A DNA stretch of 10,554 nucleotides from Deltaproteobacteria bacterium (GCA_030624945.1 JAUXJB010000036.1:1-10554), one strand, 5' to 3'. Counted from the stretch's first letter, positions 1 through 8,117 are shown. Numbers and translations are program-made. The notes: generated by a model not told the origin, from the sequence alone.

Positions 1-783
1 GCGCCGCGCGCGGCTGTGGTCCGGACGCTCGACCTGGGGGGCGAGAAGGTGATCACCGGTCTCGACCTCACGGCCGAGCCCAATCCTGCCCTCGGTCTGC
101 GCGGCGTGCGCATGTCGTTCGGCCGACCGGAAATCTTCCGGACCCAGCTTCGAGCGCTGCTCCGGGCCAGCCATTACGGCAGCCTGAAAGTTCTGCTCCC
201 CATGGTCTCGAGCCTCGTCGAGGTGGACTTCGCGCGTCGCATCTTCGGGGAGGTCGCGGAAGAGCTCGAGTCCGAAGGGGTCGAGATCGAGAAGAAGGTG
301 CCGCTGGGCATCATGATCGAGACCCCGGCCGCGGCGATGATCGCGGATCTCATCGCCCCCAAGGCGGATTTCCTGTCGATCGGTACGAACGATCTGATCC
401 AGTACACGCTCGCGGTGGACCGGACGAACGAGCAGGTCGCCTACCTCTACGAGCCCCTGCACCCCGCCAACATCCGCATGATCCAGCAGATCACGCGGGC
501 TGGCCGCGCTGCCGGGATTCCGGTCGTCATGTGCGGGGAGATGGCCGGCGACCCGCTGCACAGCTGGATCCTGATGGCCCTGGGCATCGGCGAATTGTCG
601 ATGACGCCCTTCTCGATCCCGCTTCTGAAGAAGATTCTCCGGGATTCGACCGCCTCCGAGGCCAGGGAGCTGCTGTCCTCGGTGATCGACCTCGGCAGCG
701 CCGAGGAGATCCGCGCGCGCGTCGAGGAGCGGATGCGTCTGCGCTTCCCCCTCGAAATTGAGCGAATGGTCGCAACAGGGTAG
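1..783 (+). CDS. ptsI: PTS enzyme I (phosphoenolpyruvate-protein phosphotransferase), C-terminal part, 5'-truncated by the window
   Basis: Enzyme I takes phosphate from phosphoenolpyruvate in the cytoplasm and passes it to HPr, the first step of the sugar or nitrogen-type PTS. The reading frame is open from base 1, so the true start lies outside; about 260 codons are visible, close to half of a typical 575-residue enzyme I. What remains is the PEP-binding TIM-barrel domain. Visible hallmarks are [11 protein letters not shown] near codons 6-16, [10 protein letters not shown], the signature [28 protein letters not shown] with the metal- and PEP-binding residues, and MCGEMAGD with the catalytic cysteine at codon 178 (bases 532-534). 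The N-terminal phosphohistidine domain is not in view, so I cannot tell sugar-type from nitrogen-type (PtsP) enzyme I. metK follows after 38 bases on the same strand, suggesting co-transcription. The family call is secure; the exact paralogue is not. Confidence 0.93.
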   Translation, partial: APRAAVVRTLDLGGEKVITGLDLTAEPNPALGLRGVRMSFGRPEIFRTQLRALLRASHYGSLKVLLPMVSSLVEVDFARRIFGEVAEELESEGVEIEKKVPLGIMIETPAAAMIADLIAPKADFLSIGTNDLIQYTLAVDRTNEQVAYLYEPLHPANIRMIQQITRAGRAAGIPVVMCGEMAGDPLHSWILMALGIGELSMTPFSIPLLKKILRDSTASEARELLSSVIDLGSAEEIRARVEERMRLRFPLEIERMVATG

Positions 784-821
784 ATTTCGGCTGTCGTAGA
801 CGCGCTGCGAAAGGATTGCAA

Positions 822-1985
822 ATGCCCCGTCGCTGCTTCACCTCCGAATCGGTCTCGATGGGCCACCCCGACAAGCTCGCCGATCAGATATCGGACGGGA
901 TCCTCGACGCCTACATCGAGGGCGATCCCGAGAGCCGCGTCGCCTGTGAGACCCTGGTGAAGACGGGTTTCGTGTGTGTGGCGGGCGAGGTGACGAGCCG
1001 GGCCACGGTGAGGATTCCCGACGTCGTTCGCGAGGCGATCCTGGACGTGGGCTACGACGACGCCAGCATGGGGATCGACGGAGCTTCCTGCGGAATCCTG
1101 GTGGCCCTCGAGGGCCAGTCGCCCGATATCTCCCAGGGCGTGACCGAAGGCGAGGGACTCTACAAGGAGCAGGGTGCGGGCGATCAGGGACTGATGTTCG
1201 GCTTCGCGTGCAACGAGACCCCGGAGCTCATGCCTCTGCCGATCATGCTCGCCCACAGCCTGGTCGCGAGGCAGGCCGAGGTGCGCTTCTCCGGGGAGCT
1301 CGACTTCCTCCGACCGGACGCGAAGTCCCAGATCACGGTGGAATACGACGGCGCTCGCCCCGTGCGGATCGACGCCGTCGTTCTGAGCACCCAGCACACG
1401 CCCGACATCGACTACGACTCGCTCAAGGCGCTGGTGATCGAGAGCATCATTCGCCCGGTCTTGCCCAGCTCTCTCGTGGATGACGACACCCGCATCTTCG
1501 TCAACCCGACGGGGCGGTTCGTCGTGGGCGGACCGCTGGGCGACGCGGGGCTCACCGGTCGCAAGATCATCGTGGATACGTACGGCGGCATGGCGCGCCA
1601 CGGCGGCGGCGCCTTCTCGGGCAAGGACCCGAGCAAGGTCGATCGCTCCGCATCCTACGCCTGCCGCTGGGTCGCGAAGAACCTGGTCGCGGCGGGAGCC
1701 GCAGAGCGCCTCGAGGTTCAGGTCTCGTACGCCATCGGCGTCCCGGAGCCGGTCTCGATCCTGGTCGAGACCTTCGGGACGGGCAACGCGTCGGAGAACG
1801 ACATCGTCCGCGCGATTCAGAAGCGATTCGATCTCACGCCCCATGGGATCATCGCCTCCCTGGATCTGCTCCGACCGATCTACCGACAGACGGCCGTGAA
1901 CGGCCACTTCGGTCACGAGGGTGTCGACTTCACCTGGGAGAAGCTCGACAAGGCCGACGATCTGCGTCGCGACCTCGGTCTCTAG
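822..1985 (+). CDS. metK: S-adenosylmethionine synthetase (methionine adenosyltransferase)
   Basis: MetK condenses ATP and methionine into S-adenosylmethionine in the cytoplasm, supplying the cell's main methyl donor. The product is 387 residues, close to the usual bacterial length (about 384). The N-terminal motif [17 protein letters not shown] begins at residue 14 and holds the ATP/Mg-binding histidine 15 and aspartate 17. The signature [10 protein letters not shown] starts at residue 118. The P-loop-like [17 protein letters not shown] starts at residue 261, with the phosphate-contacting lysine at 268. The ATG at 822 is chosen because AAGGA (811-815) sits six bases upstream; an in-frame TTG at 816 would overlap that spacing and is unlikely. 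The gene lies between ptsI and ahcY, 57 bases before ahcY, a natural pairing because AhcY removes the by-product of SAM-dependent methylation. All motifs look intact. The upstream gap of 38 bases is too short for a SAM riboswitch. Confidence 0.98.
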   Translation: MPRRCFTSESVSMGHPDKLADQISDGILDAYIEGDPESRVACETLVKTGFVCVAGEVTSRATVRIPDVVREAILDVGYDDASMGIDGASCGILVALEGQSPDISQGVTEGEGLYKEQGAGDQGLMFGFACNETPELMPLPIMLAHSLVARQAEVRFSGELDFLRPDAKSQITVEYDGARPVRIDAVVLSTQHTPDIDYDSLKALVIESIIRPVLPSSLVDDDTRIFVNPTGRFVVGGPLGDAGLTGRKIIVDTYGGMARHGGGAFSGKDPSKVDRSASYACRWVAKNLVAAGAAERLEVQVSYAIGVPEPVSILVETFGTGNASENDIVRAIQKRFDLTPHGIIASLDLLRPIYRQTAVNGHFGHEGVDFTWEKLDKADDLRRDLGL

Positions 1986-2042
1986 CGCGCGATTCCGGAC
2001 TCAACGGCGGCGGATCGGCCGGTCGGATCATAGGAGAACACC

Positions 2043-3488
2043 ATGCAGGACACGGAGCGTTACAAGGTTGCCGACCTCGGACTTGCGGAGTGGGGTCGCA
2101 AGGAGATCCGGCTCGCCGAACACGAGATGCCCGGTCTGATGGCGCTGCGCGAGCGGTACGCGACCAGGAATCCGCTCTCAGGGGCCCGCATCATGGGCAG
2201 CCTGCACATGACGGTACAGACCGCAGTGCTGATCGAAACCCTTGTGGACCTCGGCGCTGACGTGCGCTGGGTGAGCTGCAACATCTTCTCGACCCAGGAC
2301 CATGCGGCCGCCGCAGCCGTCGTCGGGCCCAGCGGAACGGTCGAGAACCCCCAAGGTGTCCCCGTCTTCGCGTGGAAGGGGGAGAGCCTCGAAGACTACT
2401 GGTGGTGCACCAGGACGGCGATGATCTGGCCCGATGGCAAGGGGCCGAACACAATCGTCGACGACGGCGGGGACGCTACGCTGCTCATCCACAAGGGCGC
2501 GGAGTTCGAGGCGGACGGCAAGGTGCCGGAGTTCGACCCTGAGAACGATTCGGAGGAGTGGGGGGTGATCCTCGAGCTCCTCCGGGATACGCAGCAAAAG
2601 CACCCCCACCTGTGGACCGACGTCGCGGCTGGCCTGCTGGGCGTGAGCGAGGAGACGACGACGGGGGTGCTGCGTCTTTACCAGATGGAGCGGGCCGGCT
2701 CGCTGCTGGTGCCCGCGATCAACGTGAACGACTCCGTCACCAAGAGCAAGTTCGACAACATATACGGCTGCCGTCACTCGCTGCCCGACGGCCTGGCCAG
2801 GGCGACCGACATCATGCTCGGGGGCAAGGTCGCGGTCGTCTGTGGCTATGGAGAGGTGGGGAAGGGTTGCGCCCAGGCCCTCAAGGGGCAGGGCTGCCGG
2901 GTGATCGTGACCGAGGTGGATCCGATCTGTGCCCTGCAGGCGGCGATGGAGGGGTACGAGGTCAACACGCTGGAGGACGTGGTCGAGATCGCGGACTTCT
3001 TCATCACGGCCACGGGCAATCTCAGGGTCCTCGGCGTCGAGCACATGTCTCGCATGACGGACAAGGCGGTGGTCGGAAACATCGGCCACTTCGACAACGA
3101 GATCGACATGGCCGGTCTGAAGAAGGTCCCGGGGATCCGGAGGATCTCCATCAAGCCGCAGTACGACGAGTGGGTCTTCCCCGATGGGCACAGCATCCTG
3201 GTGCTTGCCGAGGGCCGGCTGTTGAACCTGGGCTGCGCGACCGGCCATCCCAGCTTCGTGATGTCAGCGTCGTTCACGAATCAGGTTCTGGCGCAGCTCG
3301 AGCTTTGGACCAACAGGAGCGCGTACGAGAAGAAGGTCTACGTGCTCCCCAAGAAGCTCGACGAGGAGGTGGCCCGGCTGCACCTCGACCACCTTGGCGT
3401 GCGTCTCACCGAGCTCACGCAGGAGCAGGCGGAATACATCGGTGTCCCGGTCGAGGGACCCTACAAGGCCGACCCGTACCGCTACTGA
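2043..3488 (+). CDS. ahcY: S-adenosylhomocysteinase (adenosylhomocysteine hydrolase)
   Basis: AhcY reversibly hydrolyses S-adenosylhomocysteine to adenosine and homocysteine with a tightly bound NAD, relieving product inhibition of methyltransferases. The protein has 481 residues; compared with the roughly 430-residue animal enzyme it carries the insertion of about 40 residues (near 145-190) known from many bacterial and plant enzymes. Substrate-domain motifs are [13 protein letters not shown] from residue 55, DDGGDATLL, and SEETTTGV with Glu204. [11 protein letters not shown] carries Lys234 and Asp238, and Cys243 follows in YGCR. The NAD fold shows GYGEVGKG at 268-275, then [12 protein letters not shown], and the protein ends in the conserved KADPYRY tail. 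The start is fixed by AGGAG at 2032-2036, six bases before the ATG. One oddity: the usually conserved CTEQA/CTERA segment reads CTRTA here, with Arg124 in place of Glu. The gene is probably co-transcribed with metK. Confidence 0.98.
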   Translation: MQDTERYKVADLGLAEWGRKEIRLAEHEMPGLMALRERYATRNPLSGARIMGSLHMTVQTAVLIETLVDLGADVRWVSCNIFSTQDHAAAAAVVGPSGTVENPQGVPVFAWKGESLEDYWWCTRTAMIWPDGKGPNTIVDDGGDATLLIHKGAEFEADGKVPEFDPENDSEEWGVILELLRDTQQKHPHLWTDVAAGLLGVSEETTTGVLRLYQMERAGSLLVPAINVNDSVTKSKFDNIYGCRHSLPDGLARATDIMLGGKVAVVCGYGEVGKGCAQALKGQGCRVIVTEVDPICALQAAMEGYEVNTLEDVVEIADFFITATGNLRVLGVEHMSRMTDKAVVGNIGHFDNEIDMAGLKKVPGIRRISIKPQYDEWVFPDGHSILVLAEGRLLNLGCATGHPSFVMSASFTNQVLAQLELWTNRSAYEKKVYVLPKKLDEEVARLHLDHLGVRLTELTQEQAEYIGVPVEGPYKADPYRY

Positions 3489-3499
3489 TCCCCAGCCCC

Positions 3500-3521
3500 G
3501 GGCGGCGGCCTTCCTCCGCCC
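3500..3521 (+). terminator. GC-rich hairpin after ahcY, possible terminator without a T tract
   Basis: GGGCGG at 3500-3505 can pair with CCGCCC at 3516-3521 around a ten-base loop, eleven bases after the ahcY stop. It lies just upstream of a promoter, where an operon end is expected. No run of T follows, so it is not a standard intrinsic terminator. In such G+C-rich DNA, hairpins of this size also arise by chance. Confidence 0.3.
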
Positions 3522-3554
3522 GCCGAGAGGATCTGCAGCGAGCGGTCTAACTCA

Positions 3555-3582
3555 TTGACGTTCAAGGACTTTCTGCTATACC
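3555..3582 (+). promoter_or_regulatory. Sigma70-type extended -10 promoter for the spoIID-like/yajC/secDF operon
   Basis: TTGACG at 3555-3560 matches the -35 consensus in five of six positions. After a 16-base spacer, TATACC at 3577-3582 resembles TATAAT, and it is preceded by TG plus one base (3574-3575), the extended -10 element. Transcription would start near 3589, leaving about 20 bases of leader before the proposed TTG start at 3612, with GGAGGG at 3603-3608. This A+T-richer patch stands out in a very G+C-rich window. The element also lies inside a longer open frame beginning at TTG 3555. If the promoter is real, that frame's first 19 codons are not translated from this transcript. Confidence 0.6.
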
Positions 3583-3611
3583 TGCGGCGCCCTTCAGGTG
3601 GGGGAGGGATC

Positions 3612-4721
3612 TTGTTCCGCGCTCTTTCGGGTGTCTTCGCATTATCTCTGGTCGGAGTGCCGGCGACCCTGTCGGCGGACACCCTGCTGCGCGTTCGCAT
3701 CGAGACCGCGGTCGAGTCCGTGACGGTCGGGGGCAGCGAGCTACGCGCGAACCGAGAAGCCCTGGCCGGCTCTGAGATCACGGCCGTGGCGGAGGGGGAG
3801 GCCGTCCGGCTGGGCAAGCTCCGGAGCCCGGTTCCTGTGGGTGTCGAGGCGCTCGGTGGGGTGTGGGTGAACGGCCGCCGCTATCCCGGTGCGCTCTCGC
3901 TCGTTCCCCGCGGAGGCGGTAGGCTCGACGTACTGAACCTCGTCGATTTGGAGGCCTACGTGGAGCGCTCTGTTGCGGCCGAAGTCGCGGCGAGCTGGCC
4001 CGAGGAGATGCTGAAGGCACAGGCCATCGTCGCGAGGACCTATGCGCTCTACGAGCGCCGGCACCGCGCCCGGGAGTCCTTCGATCTCGAGTCGAGCGTC
4101 CTCTCGCAGAAGTACTCCGGCGGCCGCGTACCGGCCGCTGCCCGCGGCGCCACCCGGGCGACCCGGGGCGCCTACCTGAGCTACGCGGGGGCGCCAATCC
4201 TGGCAGCCTTCCACTCCTCGTCCGGCGGCTTTACCGCTTCTTCGGAGGAGGTCTGGGGCGAGGCCCTCCCCTACCTGGGAGGGGTGCCCTCGCCGGACGC
4301 CGCTGCGCCCGACTACTTCTGGCGGTACGAGATCTCGAGGAGCGATCTGCGCGACGCCCTGGCGGACGCCGGCTTTGATCCGGGCGATCACGTGGACGTG
4401 CGCGTGTTGCGGCGTTCCGGGAGTGGCCGGGTCGAGCGCCTGGCGGTCGGGGCCTCCGTGCTGAGCGGCCGGCAGCTCCGAGGGGTGCTCGGCGGCCGCG
4501 CCATCCGCAGCTCGCTGTTCGAGGTCGGCGTCTCGCAGGATTGGATCCGCTTCATGGGCAGCGGGGCGGGCCATGGGGTGGGGCTCTGCCAGTGGGGCGC
4601 GCGCGAGCTGGCCCTTCGCGGTCGCCACGCTCGCGAGATCCTGGACTACTACTACCCCGGGACACACCTCCGGCAGCTCGGAGACCGTCCCGAGAAACGT
4701 GACAGGGGCAGCACTCCGTGA
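3612..4721 (+). CDS. Secreted SpoIID/LytB-family protein
   Basis: SpoIID of Bacillus is a lytic transglycosylase that trims glycan strands stripped of stem peptides. Homologues in bacteria that do not sporulate are thought to act on envelope peptidoglycan, but their roles are mostly untested. Starting at TTG 3612 gives 369 residues with a clean signal peptide: Arg3, a hydrophobic core at about 6-18, and a likely cleavage after TLSA before Asp23. The family core begins at YVERSVAAE (116-124), where Glu124 aligns with the probable catalytic glutamate. Next come KAQAIVARTYAL, FHSSSGGFTASSEEVWG and, near the end, GHGVGLCQWGA from residue 320, with YYYPGTHL closing the domain. The start is not certain: an in-frame TTG at 3555 would add 19 residues but coincides with a promoter-like element. 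GGAGGG lies three bases before TTG 3612, a rather short spacing. The stop overlaps the yajC start by four bases, implying coupling to the Sec genes. Confidence 0.85.
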   Translation: MFRALSGVFALSLVGVPATLSADTLLRVRIETAVESVTVGGSELRANREALAGSEITAVAEGEAVRLGKLRSPVPVGVEALGGVWVNGRRYPGALSLVPRGGGRLDVLNLVDLEAYVERSVAAEVAASWPEEMLKAQAIVARTYALYERRHRARESFDLESSVLSQKYSGGRVPAAARGATRATRGAYLSYAGAPILAAFHSSSGGFTASSEEVWGEALPYLGGVPSPDAAAPDYFWRYEISRSDLRDALADAGFDPGDHVDVRVLRRSGSGRVERLAVGASVLSGRQLRGVLGGRAIRSSLFEVGVSQDWIRFMGSGAGHGVGLCQWGARELALRGRHAREILDYYYPGTHLRQLGDRPEKRDRGSTP

Positions 4722-5065
4722 AGACACAAGCCGAGATACAGATACCCTCACCCGGGCCCGTGGCTCAGGAGTCTCCCGGGGGCGGGGGCCTGCTGGGTAG
4801 CCCGTTCCTGTTCCTGGCGGCGATGCTGCTCTTGATGTGGGCGCTGATCATCCGGCCGCAGCAGCGTCAGCAGAAGCAGCACAAGGCGATGCTGACTCAG
4901 GTCCAGAAGGGCGACATGGTCGTCACCAACGGCGGCATCCACGGCAAGGTGACGGGCGTGACCGACGATATTCTCACCGTGGAGATCGCCGACAGGGTGC
5001 GGGTCAAGCTCAGCAGAAGCTCGGTCGCGTCGCGCTCCCAGCCGGCTTCCCAGGAGAAGTCGTGA
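4718..5065 (+). CDS. yajC: Sec translocon accessory subunit YajC
   Basis: YajC is a small single-span inner-membrane protein that associates with SecD and SecF next to the SecYEG channel; its own contribution to export is modest in tested bacteria. The product is 115 residues. A Pro/Gly-rich N-terminus leads into one membrane segment at about residues 29-45, followed at once by RPQQRQQKQHKAML, the typical basic, Gln-rich cytoplasmic flank. The conserved cytoplasmic domain then reads VQKGDMVVTNGGIHGKVTGV. The GTG start at 4718 overlaps the preceding TGA (GTGA) and has AGGGG nine bases upstream (4704-4708). The 3' end overlaps the secD GTG in the same way, so the gene sits inside a translationally coupled chain. 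Its usual upstream partners tgt and queA are not present here. Confidence 0.95.
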   Translation: MKTQAEIQIPSPGPVAQESPGGGGLLGSPFLFLAAMLLLMWALIIRPQQRQQKQHKAMLTQVQKGDMVVTNGGIHGKVTGVTDDILTVEIADRVRVKLSRSSVASRSQPASQEKS

Positions 5066-6624
5066 GCCTGAGAACGCGGTCGACTGTGGTCGGAATCGTC
5101 GTCGTTCTGATGGCACTGCTGGCCTTCCCGAACCTGTTCTCGGAGGAGGAGCGGCTCGGGAGCTTCTGGATAGCAGATGACGCCCTGAGTCTCGGTCTCG
5201 ACCTGCAGGGCGGGATCCACTGGCTGCTTCGCATCGATGACGAGAAGGCTCTGCTCCAGGAGGCGACGCGGACCCAATCGGTGATCAAGCGGCTTGCCGA
5301 GGATGAGGGGGTCGAGCTCGCGGCCAGCAACCTCCGCGACGGCGCCATCATCGAGCTGGAGGGAGACCTCGCCGCTCTGCGCAGACTCGTCGATGAGAAC
5401 CTGGACAACGTCGAGGTGGATGAGGAGGCGGGCAAGCTCCTCGTCTCACTCACGGATGACTGGCGAGAGAGCGTCGTCGAGCGCGGCGTGCAGCAGGCAC
5501 TCGAGGTCCTGAACGAGCGCATCGATGGGCTCGGGGTGCGCGAGCCGGTGATCGCGCCCCAGGGCGCCGGCCGGATCCTCGTGCAGATGCCCGGCGAGAT
5601 CGATCCGCGGCAGGCGCGCACCATCCTGGAGGAGACGACCTTTCTCGAGTTCAAGAAGGTGCTCACCTCCGAGCCGAACGAGGAGCTGCTCCGGGCCCGC
5701 TACGGCGGGGTGGGGCTGCCCGAGGATACGGAGATCGTTCTGGATCAGAACGAAGACGGCTCCGTGGCGGAGGCTTTCCTGGTGCCGACCGTGCCGATCC
5801 TGACGGGCGCCATGCTCGAGGACGCTCGCATCGGCTACGACCGGCGCAACCGGGCCCTCGTGAGCTTTACCTGGAACTCCGAGGGGACCCGGCTCTTCCG
5901 GGAGTTCACCGGCGAGAGCATCGGCGAGCGGCTGGCGGCGATCATCGATGGGAAGGTGGTCACGGCTCCCGTCATCCAGAGCCGAATCGGGAGAAACGGC
6001 CAGATCACGGGCGGATTCACGGTCGCGGAGGCCGCCGCCCTGGCCGTCGCCCTGCGCTCCGGCGCGCTGCCGATCCCGCTCGTGATCGAGGAGGAGCGAA
6101 GCATCGGTCCGGCGCTGGGCGCCGACTCGATCCGTCAGGGCGTGCGCTCGATCCTGCTCGGGGGCGCGCTCGTGATCCTCTTCATGGGCATGTACTACTC
6201 CGTCGGTGGCTGGTTCGCGAATATCACGCTCGTCATCAACATCGTCATGATCATCGGAGCGATGAGCCTGGCGCGTGCCACGCTGACGCTTCCGGGTATC
6301 GCCGGCCTGGTGCTGACCGTGGGGATGGCGGTCGACGCCAACGTGATCATCTTCGAGCGCATCCGCGAGGAGCTTCGCAGCGCGAAGAACCTCCGGAACG
6401 CCATTCAGGCCGGCTTCCGGCGCTCGCAGCTGACGATTCTCGATGCCAATGTAACGACGTTGATCGCGGCAGTGGTGCTGCTGCAGTTCGGTCGGGGACC
6501 GGTGCAAGGGTTTGGTGTCACGCTCGCGATCGGAATCGTAGCGAGCGTCTTCGGTGCGCTCGTCGTGACGCGGCTCCTGTTCGATCTCGCAATGGCCTAC
6601 AGGCCCCAGCTCGTGAGGCTCTGA
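5062..6624 (+). CDS. secD: Protein translocase subunit SecD
   Basis: SecD with SecF forms an RND-type membrane complex that uses the proton gradient to pull preproteins out of SecYEG on the periplasmic side. From GTG 5062 the protein has 520 residues, shorter than E. coli SecD (615), mainly in the periplasmic part, as is common outside the gammaproteobacteria. Membrane segment 1 lies at about 10-26. The D1 motif LGLDLQGG follows at 44-51. The periplasmic region includes LNERIDGLGVREP and GGFTVAEAAALAVALRSGALP. Five C-terminal membrane segments start near residue 362. GMAVDANVIIFERI, at about 421-434, carries Asp425, which corresponds to the proton-relay Asp519 of E. coli. AGGAG (5052-5056) lies five bases before the start and the GTG overlaps the yajC stop; an open frame running further upstream is the +1 shadow of yajC. 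secF follows with a one-base overlap. Confidence 0.97.
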   Translation: MSLRTRSTVVGIVVVLMALLAFPNLFSEEERLGSFWIADDALSLGLDLQGGIHWLLRIDDEKALLQEATRTQSVIKRLAEDEGVELAASNLRDGAIIELEGDLAALRRLVDENLDNVEVDEEAGKLLVSLTDDWRESVVERGVQQALEVLNERIDGLGVREPVIAPQGAGRILVQMPGEIDPRQARTILEETTFLEFKKVLTSEPNEELLRARYGGVGLPEDTEIVLDQNEDGSVAEAFLVPTVPILTGAMLEDARIGYDRRNRALVSFTWNSEGTRLFREFTGESIGERLAAIIDGKVVTAPVIQSRIGRNGQITGGFTVAEAAALAVALRSGALPIPLVIEEERSIGPALGADSIRQGVRSILLGGALVILFMGMYYSVGGWFANITLVINIVMIIGAMSLARATLTLPGIAGLVLTVGMAVDANVIIFERIREELRSAKNLRNAIQAGFRRSQLTILDANVTTLIAAVVLLQFGRGPVQGFGVTLAIGIVASVFGALVVTRLLFDLAMAYRPQLVRL

Positions 6625-7556
6625 TGGAACTCGTTCGCCCCGACACCCACATCGATTTCGTGAAGCGGGGACCGGTCTGTGCGGTGATCTCCCTGGGGCT
6701 TGTCATCCTGTCGATCGGCCTGATGATCGTGCGGGGCTTCAACTTCGGGATCGACTTCGCCGGCGGAACGGTGCTCCAGGTGCAGGTCCCCGAAGAGGCC
6801 GGGGCGGTCGACGAGGGCACCATGCGCGCGGCCGCGTCCGGAGCGGGCTTTCCGAACGCGGTCATCGTACGCCTGGGAGACGAGGCGGATCGCTCGTTCC
6901 GGATCAACATAAAGCTCTCGGAGGAGCAGCGTCGCGATCTCTCCATCGAGGTGCTCGATGGCCTCTCGAGCGAGCTCGGAGTCGAGGTGATCCCGCAGCG
7001 CATCGAGTCGATCGGTCCCCGTGTCGGTGGTGAGCAGACGGCGCGCGGTATCTGGGCACTGGTGGCCTCCTGGGGCCTGATCCTGCTGTACATCTGGTTC
7101 CGCTTCGATCTCCGCTACGCTCCCGGCGCCGTGGCCGCGCTGATTCACGACGTGATCATCACGGCGGGCGTCTTCGTGGCTCTCGGCTGGGAGTTCAACC
7201 TCCAGGTGCTGGCCGCACTCCTGGTCGTGGTCGGCTACTCGCTCAACGACACCATCGTGGTCTACGATCGAATTCGGGAGAACATCGGGCTGCGCGGCGC
7301 GACGCTCCTGGAGGACGTCGTCAATCAGAGCATCAATCAGACGCTGTCCAGGACCCTGATCACCTCGGCGACGACGCTCGCGGTGGTTGCCGCCATTCTG
7401 GCTCTCGGCGGACCGGTCCTGCGGGACTTCGCAGCAGCGTTGTTCCTGGGCGTCACGATCGGCACGTACTCGACCGTCTACGTGGCCAGCAACCTGCTCA
7501 TCTTTCTCGAGCGTCGCTACACGAATCTGGCGACCACGCGTCGCGCGGAGTCGTAG
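6624..7556 (+). CDS. secF: Protein translocase subunit SecF
   Basis: SecF is the smaller half of the SecDF proton-driven export motor. The protein has 310 residues, the usual size. Membrane segment 1 lies at about 18-36, followed directly by the hallmark FNFGIDFAGGT (39-49) and a periplasmic domain to about residue 135. Five further membrane segments follow, among them one around GLILLYIWFRFD. The conserved VGYSLNDTIVVYDRIREN contains Asp209, matching the functionally essential Asp213 of E. coli SecF, and the Arg just after it. The ATG shares its A with the secD stop codon (TGATG), and GTGAGG at 6613-6618 gives a ribosome site, so translation is probably coupled to secD. The gene ends the + strand operon; the next gene is convergent. 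Confidence 0.97.
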   Translation: MELVRPDTHIDFVKRGPVCAVISLGLVILSIGLMIVRGFNFGIDFAGGTVLQVQVPEEAGAVDEGTMRAAASGAGFPNAVIVRLGDEADRSFRINIKLSEEQRRDLSIEVLDGLSSELGVEVIPQRIESIGPRVGGEQTARGIWALVASWGLILLYIWFRFDLRYAPGAVAALIHDVIITAGVFVALGWEFNLQVLAALLVVVGYSLNDTIVVYDRIRENIGLRGATLLEDVVNQSINQTLSRTLITSATTLAVVAAILALGGPVLRDFAAALFLGVTIGTYSTVYVASNLLIFLERRYTNLATTRRAES

Positions 7557-7567
7557 CGTTCCAGGGG

Positions 7568-7586
7568 GGGCGCACGGCTCGCGCCC
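7568..7586. terminator. GC hairpin between convergent secF and bactofilin genes
   Basis: GGGCGC at 7568-7573 pairs perfectly with GCGCCC at 7581-7586 around a seven-base loop, inside the 36-base gap between the two convergent stop codons. The position suits a shared, bidirectional terminator. Neither strand shows a T run after the stem, so efficiency on its own is doubtful and Rho may be needed. Confidence 0.35.
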
Positions 7587-7592
7587 GCACCC

Positions 7593-7982
7593 TCAGAACG
7601 AGGAGATCGATGGCTGCTGGGAGGCGGAACCCGGCCCCACCTCTAGCTCTTGGGCGGCCGCCAGGGCCGGCTTCTCCCTCATCGAGATCGCGCCGTTGAT
7701 GACCGCGCCCTCGACGATCAGCAGGTTGGGGGCGGAGAGATCTCCATTGATCACGCCCGAGTTCTGGACGTCAATTCGTTCGTCCGCGGTGATGTCCCCC
7801 ACGACCGTACCGAGCACACTCACGAGCTTTCCGGTGATCTCGCCGTGTACGTTGCCGTTGGGGCCGATGGTCAGGTGGTGCTCGTCCAGTACGACGCGAC
7901 CATCGATGCGGCCCTCGATTGTGATGTCCTCGCTTCCCTCGATGTCCCCCTTGATCCTGATCGACTTTCCGATGGTGGCCAT
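7593..7982 (-). CDS. Bactofilin (polymer-forming cytoskeletal protein)
   Basis: Bactofilins self-assemble into filaments or membrane-attached patches without nucleotide and act as scaffolds in cell shape, stalk formation, chromosome positioning or wall synthesis. From the ATG at 7980-7982 the protein has 129 residues. A short N-terminal tail (MATIGKSIRIKG) is followed by a beta-helix-like core to about residue 100 with regularly spaced Gly/Asp turns, seen in IEGRIDGRVV, GNVHGEITGKL, GTVVGDITADER and SGVINGDLSAP, which is the family pattern. The end is a disordered Ala/Gly/Gln/Ser-rich tail. A strong ribosome site (AAGGAG, five bases upstream, within GGAGGAAGGAG) fixes this start over an in-frame upstream alternative at 8018. 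There is no membrane segment and no M23 peptidase neighbour in view, so the specific process it serves cannot be read from context. The gene is convergent with secF and divergent from carD. Confidence 0.92.
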   Translation of the reverse strand: MATIGKSIRIKGDIEGSEDITIEGRIDGRVVLDEHHLTIGPNGNVHGEITGKLVSVLGTVVGDITADERIDVQNSGVINGDLSAPNLLIVEGAVINGAISMREKPALAAAQELEVGPGSASQQPSISSF

Positions 7983-8023
7983 GATCGCTCCTTCCTCCCC
8001 GCGGGGTCTCCGATCCACACTCG

Positions 8024-8029
8024 ATTATC
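8024..8029 (-). promoter_or_regulatory. Possible -10 element of the bactofilin gene
   Basis: Read on the minus strand this is GATAAT, five of six matches to TATAAT, 41 bases before the bactofilin ATG. No good -35 box lies 16-18 bases upstream; a T-rich hexamer at about 8047-8052 is the nearest candidate. The support is position plus one hexamer only. Confidence 0.35.
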
Positions 8030-8108
8030 TCCCATGCGGGAGCGTGGAAAAAGCACCTCGAGGGCTGGTCTCCCGATCCGTGATTTTGCCCATTCGAGGG
8101 CCCGTGAA

Positions 8109-8117
8109 TGTTAGAAT
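8109..8117 (+). promoter_or_regulatory. Extended -10 promoter of carD
   Basis: TG, one base, then TAGAAT (8112-8117) forms an extended -10 element with five of six matches to TATAAT. Transcription would start near 8124, giving a leader of about 24 bases before the carD ATG. TTGCCC at 8086-8091 resembles a -35 box but is 20 bases away, too far for a standard promoter, so recognition would rest on the extended -10. An inverted repeat, GCCC-N6-GGGC (8088-8101), lies just upstream and could hold a regulator site. Confidence 0.5.

Noticed and set aside
784..821. Possible SAM riboswitch before metK
   Set aside because: The gap is only 38 bases, too short for known SAM riboswitch classes, and shows no matching structure.
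447..1916. A 489-codon open frame on the minus strand opposite ptsI and metK
   Set aside because: It lies antisense to a fully recognisable metK and ptsI, resembles no family, and is rich in Arg/Ala/Asp/Val as expected from the reverse of G+C-rich codons. Long antisense frames are common in such genomes.
1986..2042. Possible SAH riboswitch before ahcY
   Set aside because: The 57-base gap is too short, and I could not find the conserved core or paired elements of the SAH riboswitch. A covariance-model search would settle it.
2178..3248. A 356-codon open frame on the minus strand opposite ahcY
   Set aside because: It has the same compositional shadow and no recognisable domain. The plus strand encodes a complete AhcY with every motif intact.
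5446..6507. Long minus-strand open frame opposite secD (and a similar one at 8523-9734 opposite ispD/ispF)
   Set aside because: Both are low-complexity His/Arg/Asp- or Ser/Arg-rich translations lacking domains or ribosome sites, and both sit opposite clear genes.
7983..8018. Twelve-residue N-terminal extension of the bactofilin
   Set aside because: The extension would translate through the strong AAGGAG ribosome site that sits five bases before the ATG at 7982.
8056..8063. Perfect palindrome CCTCGAGG between bactofilin and carD
   Set aside because: An eight-base palindrome of this composition is expected by chance in G+C-rich DNA, and no second copy was seen nearby.
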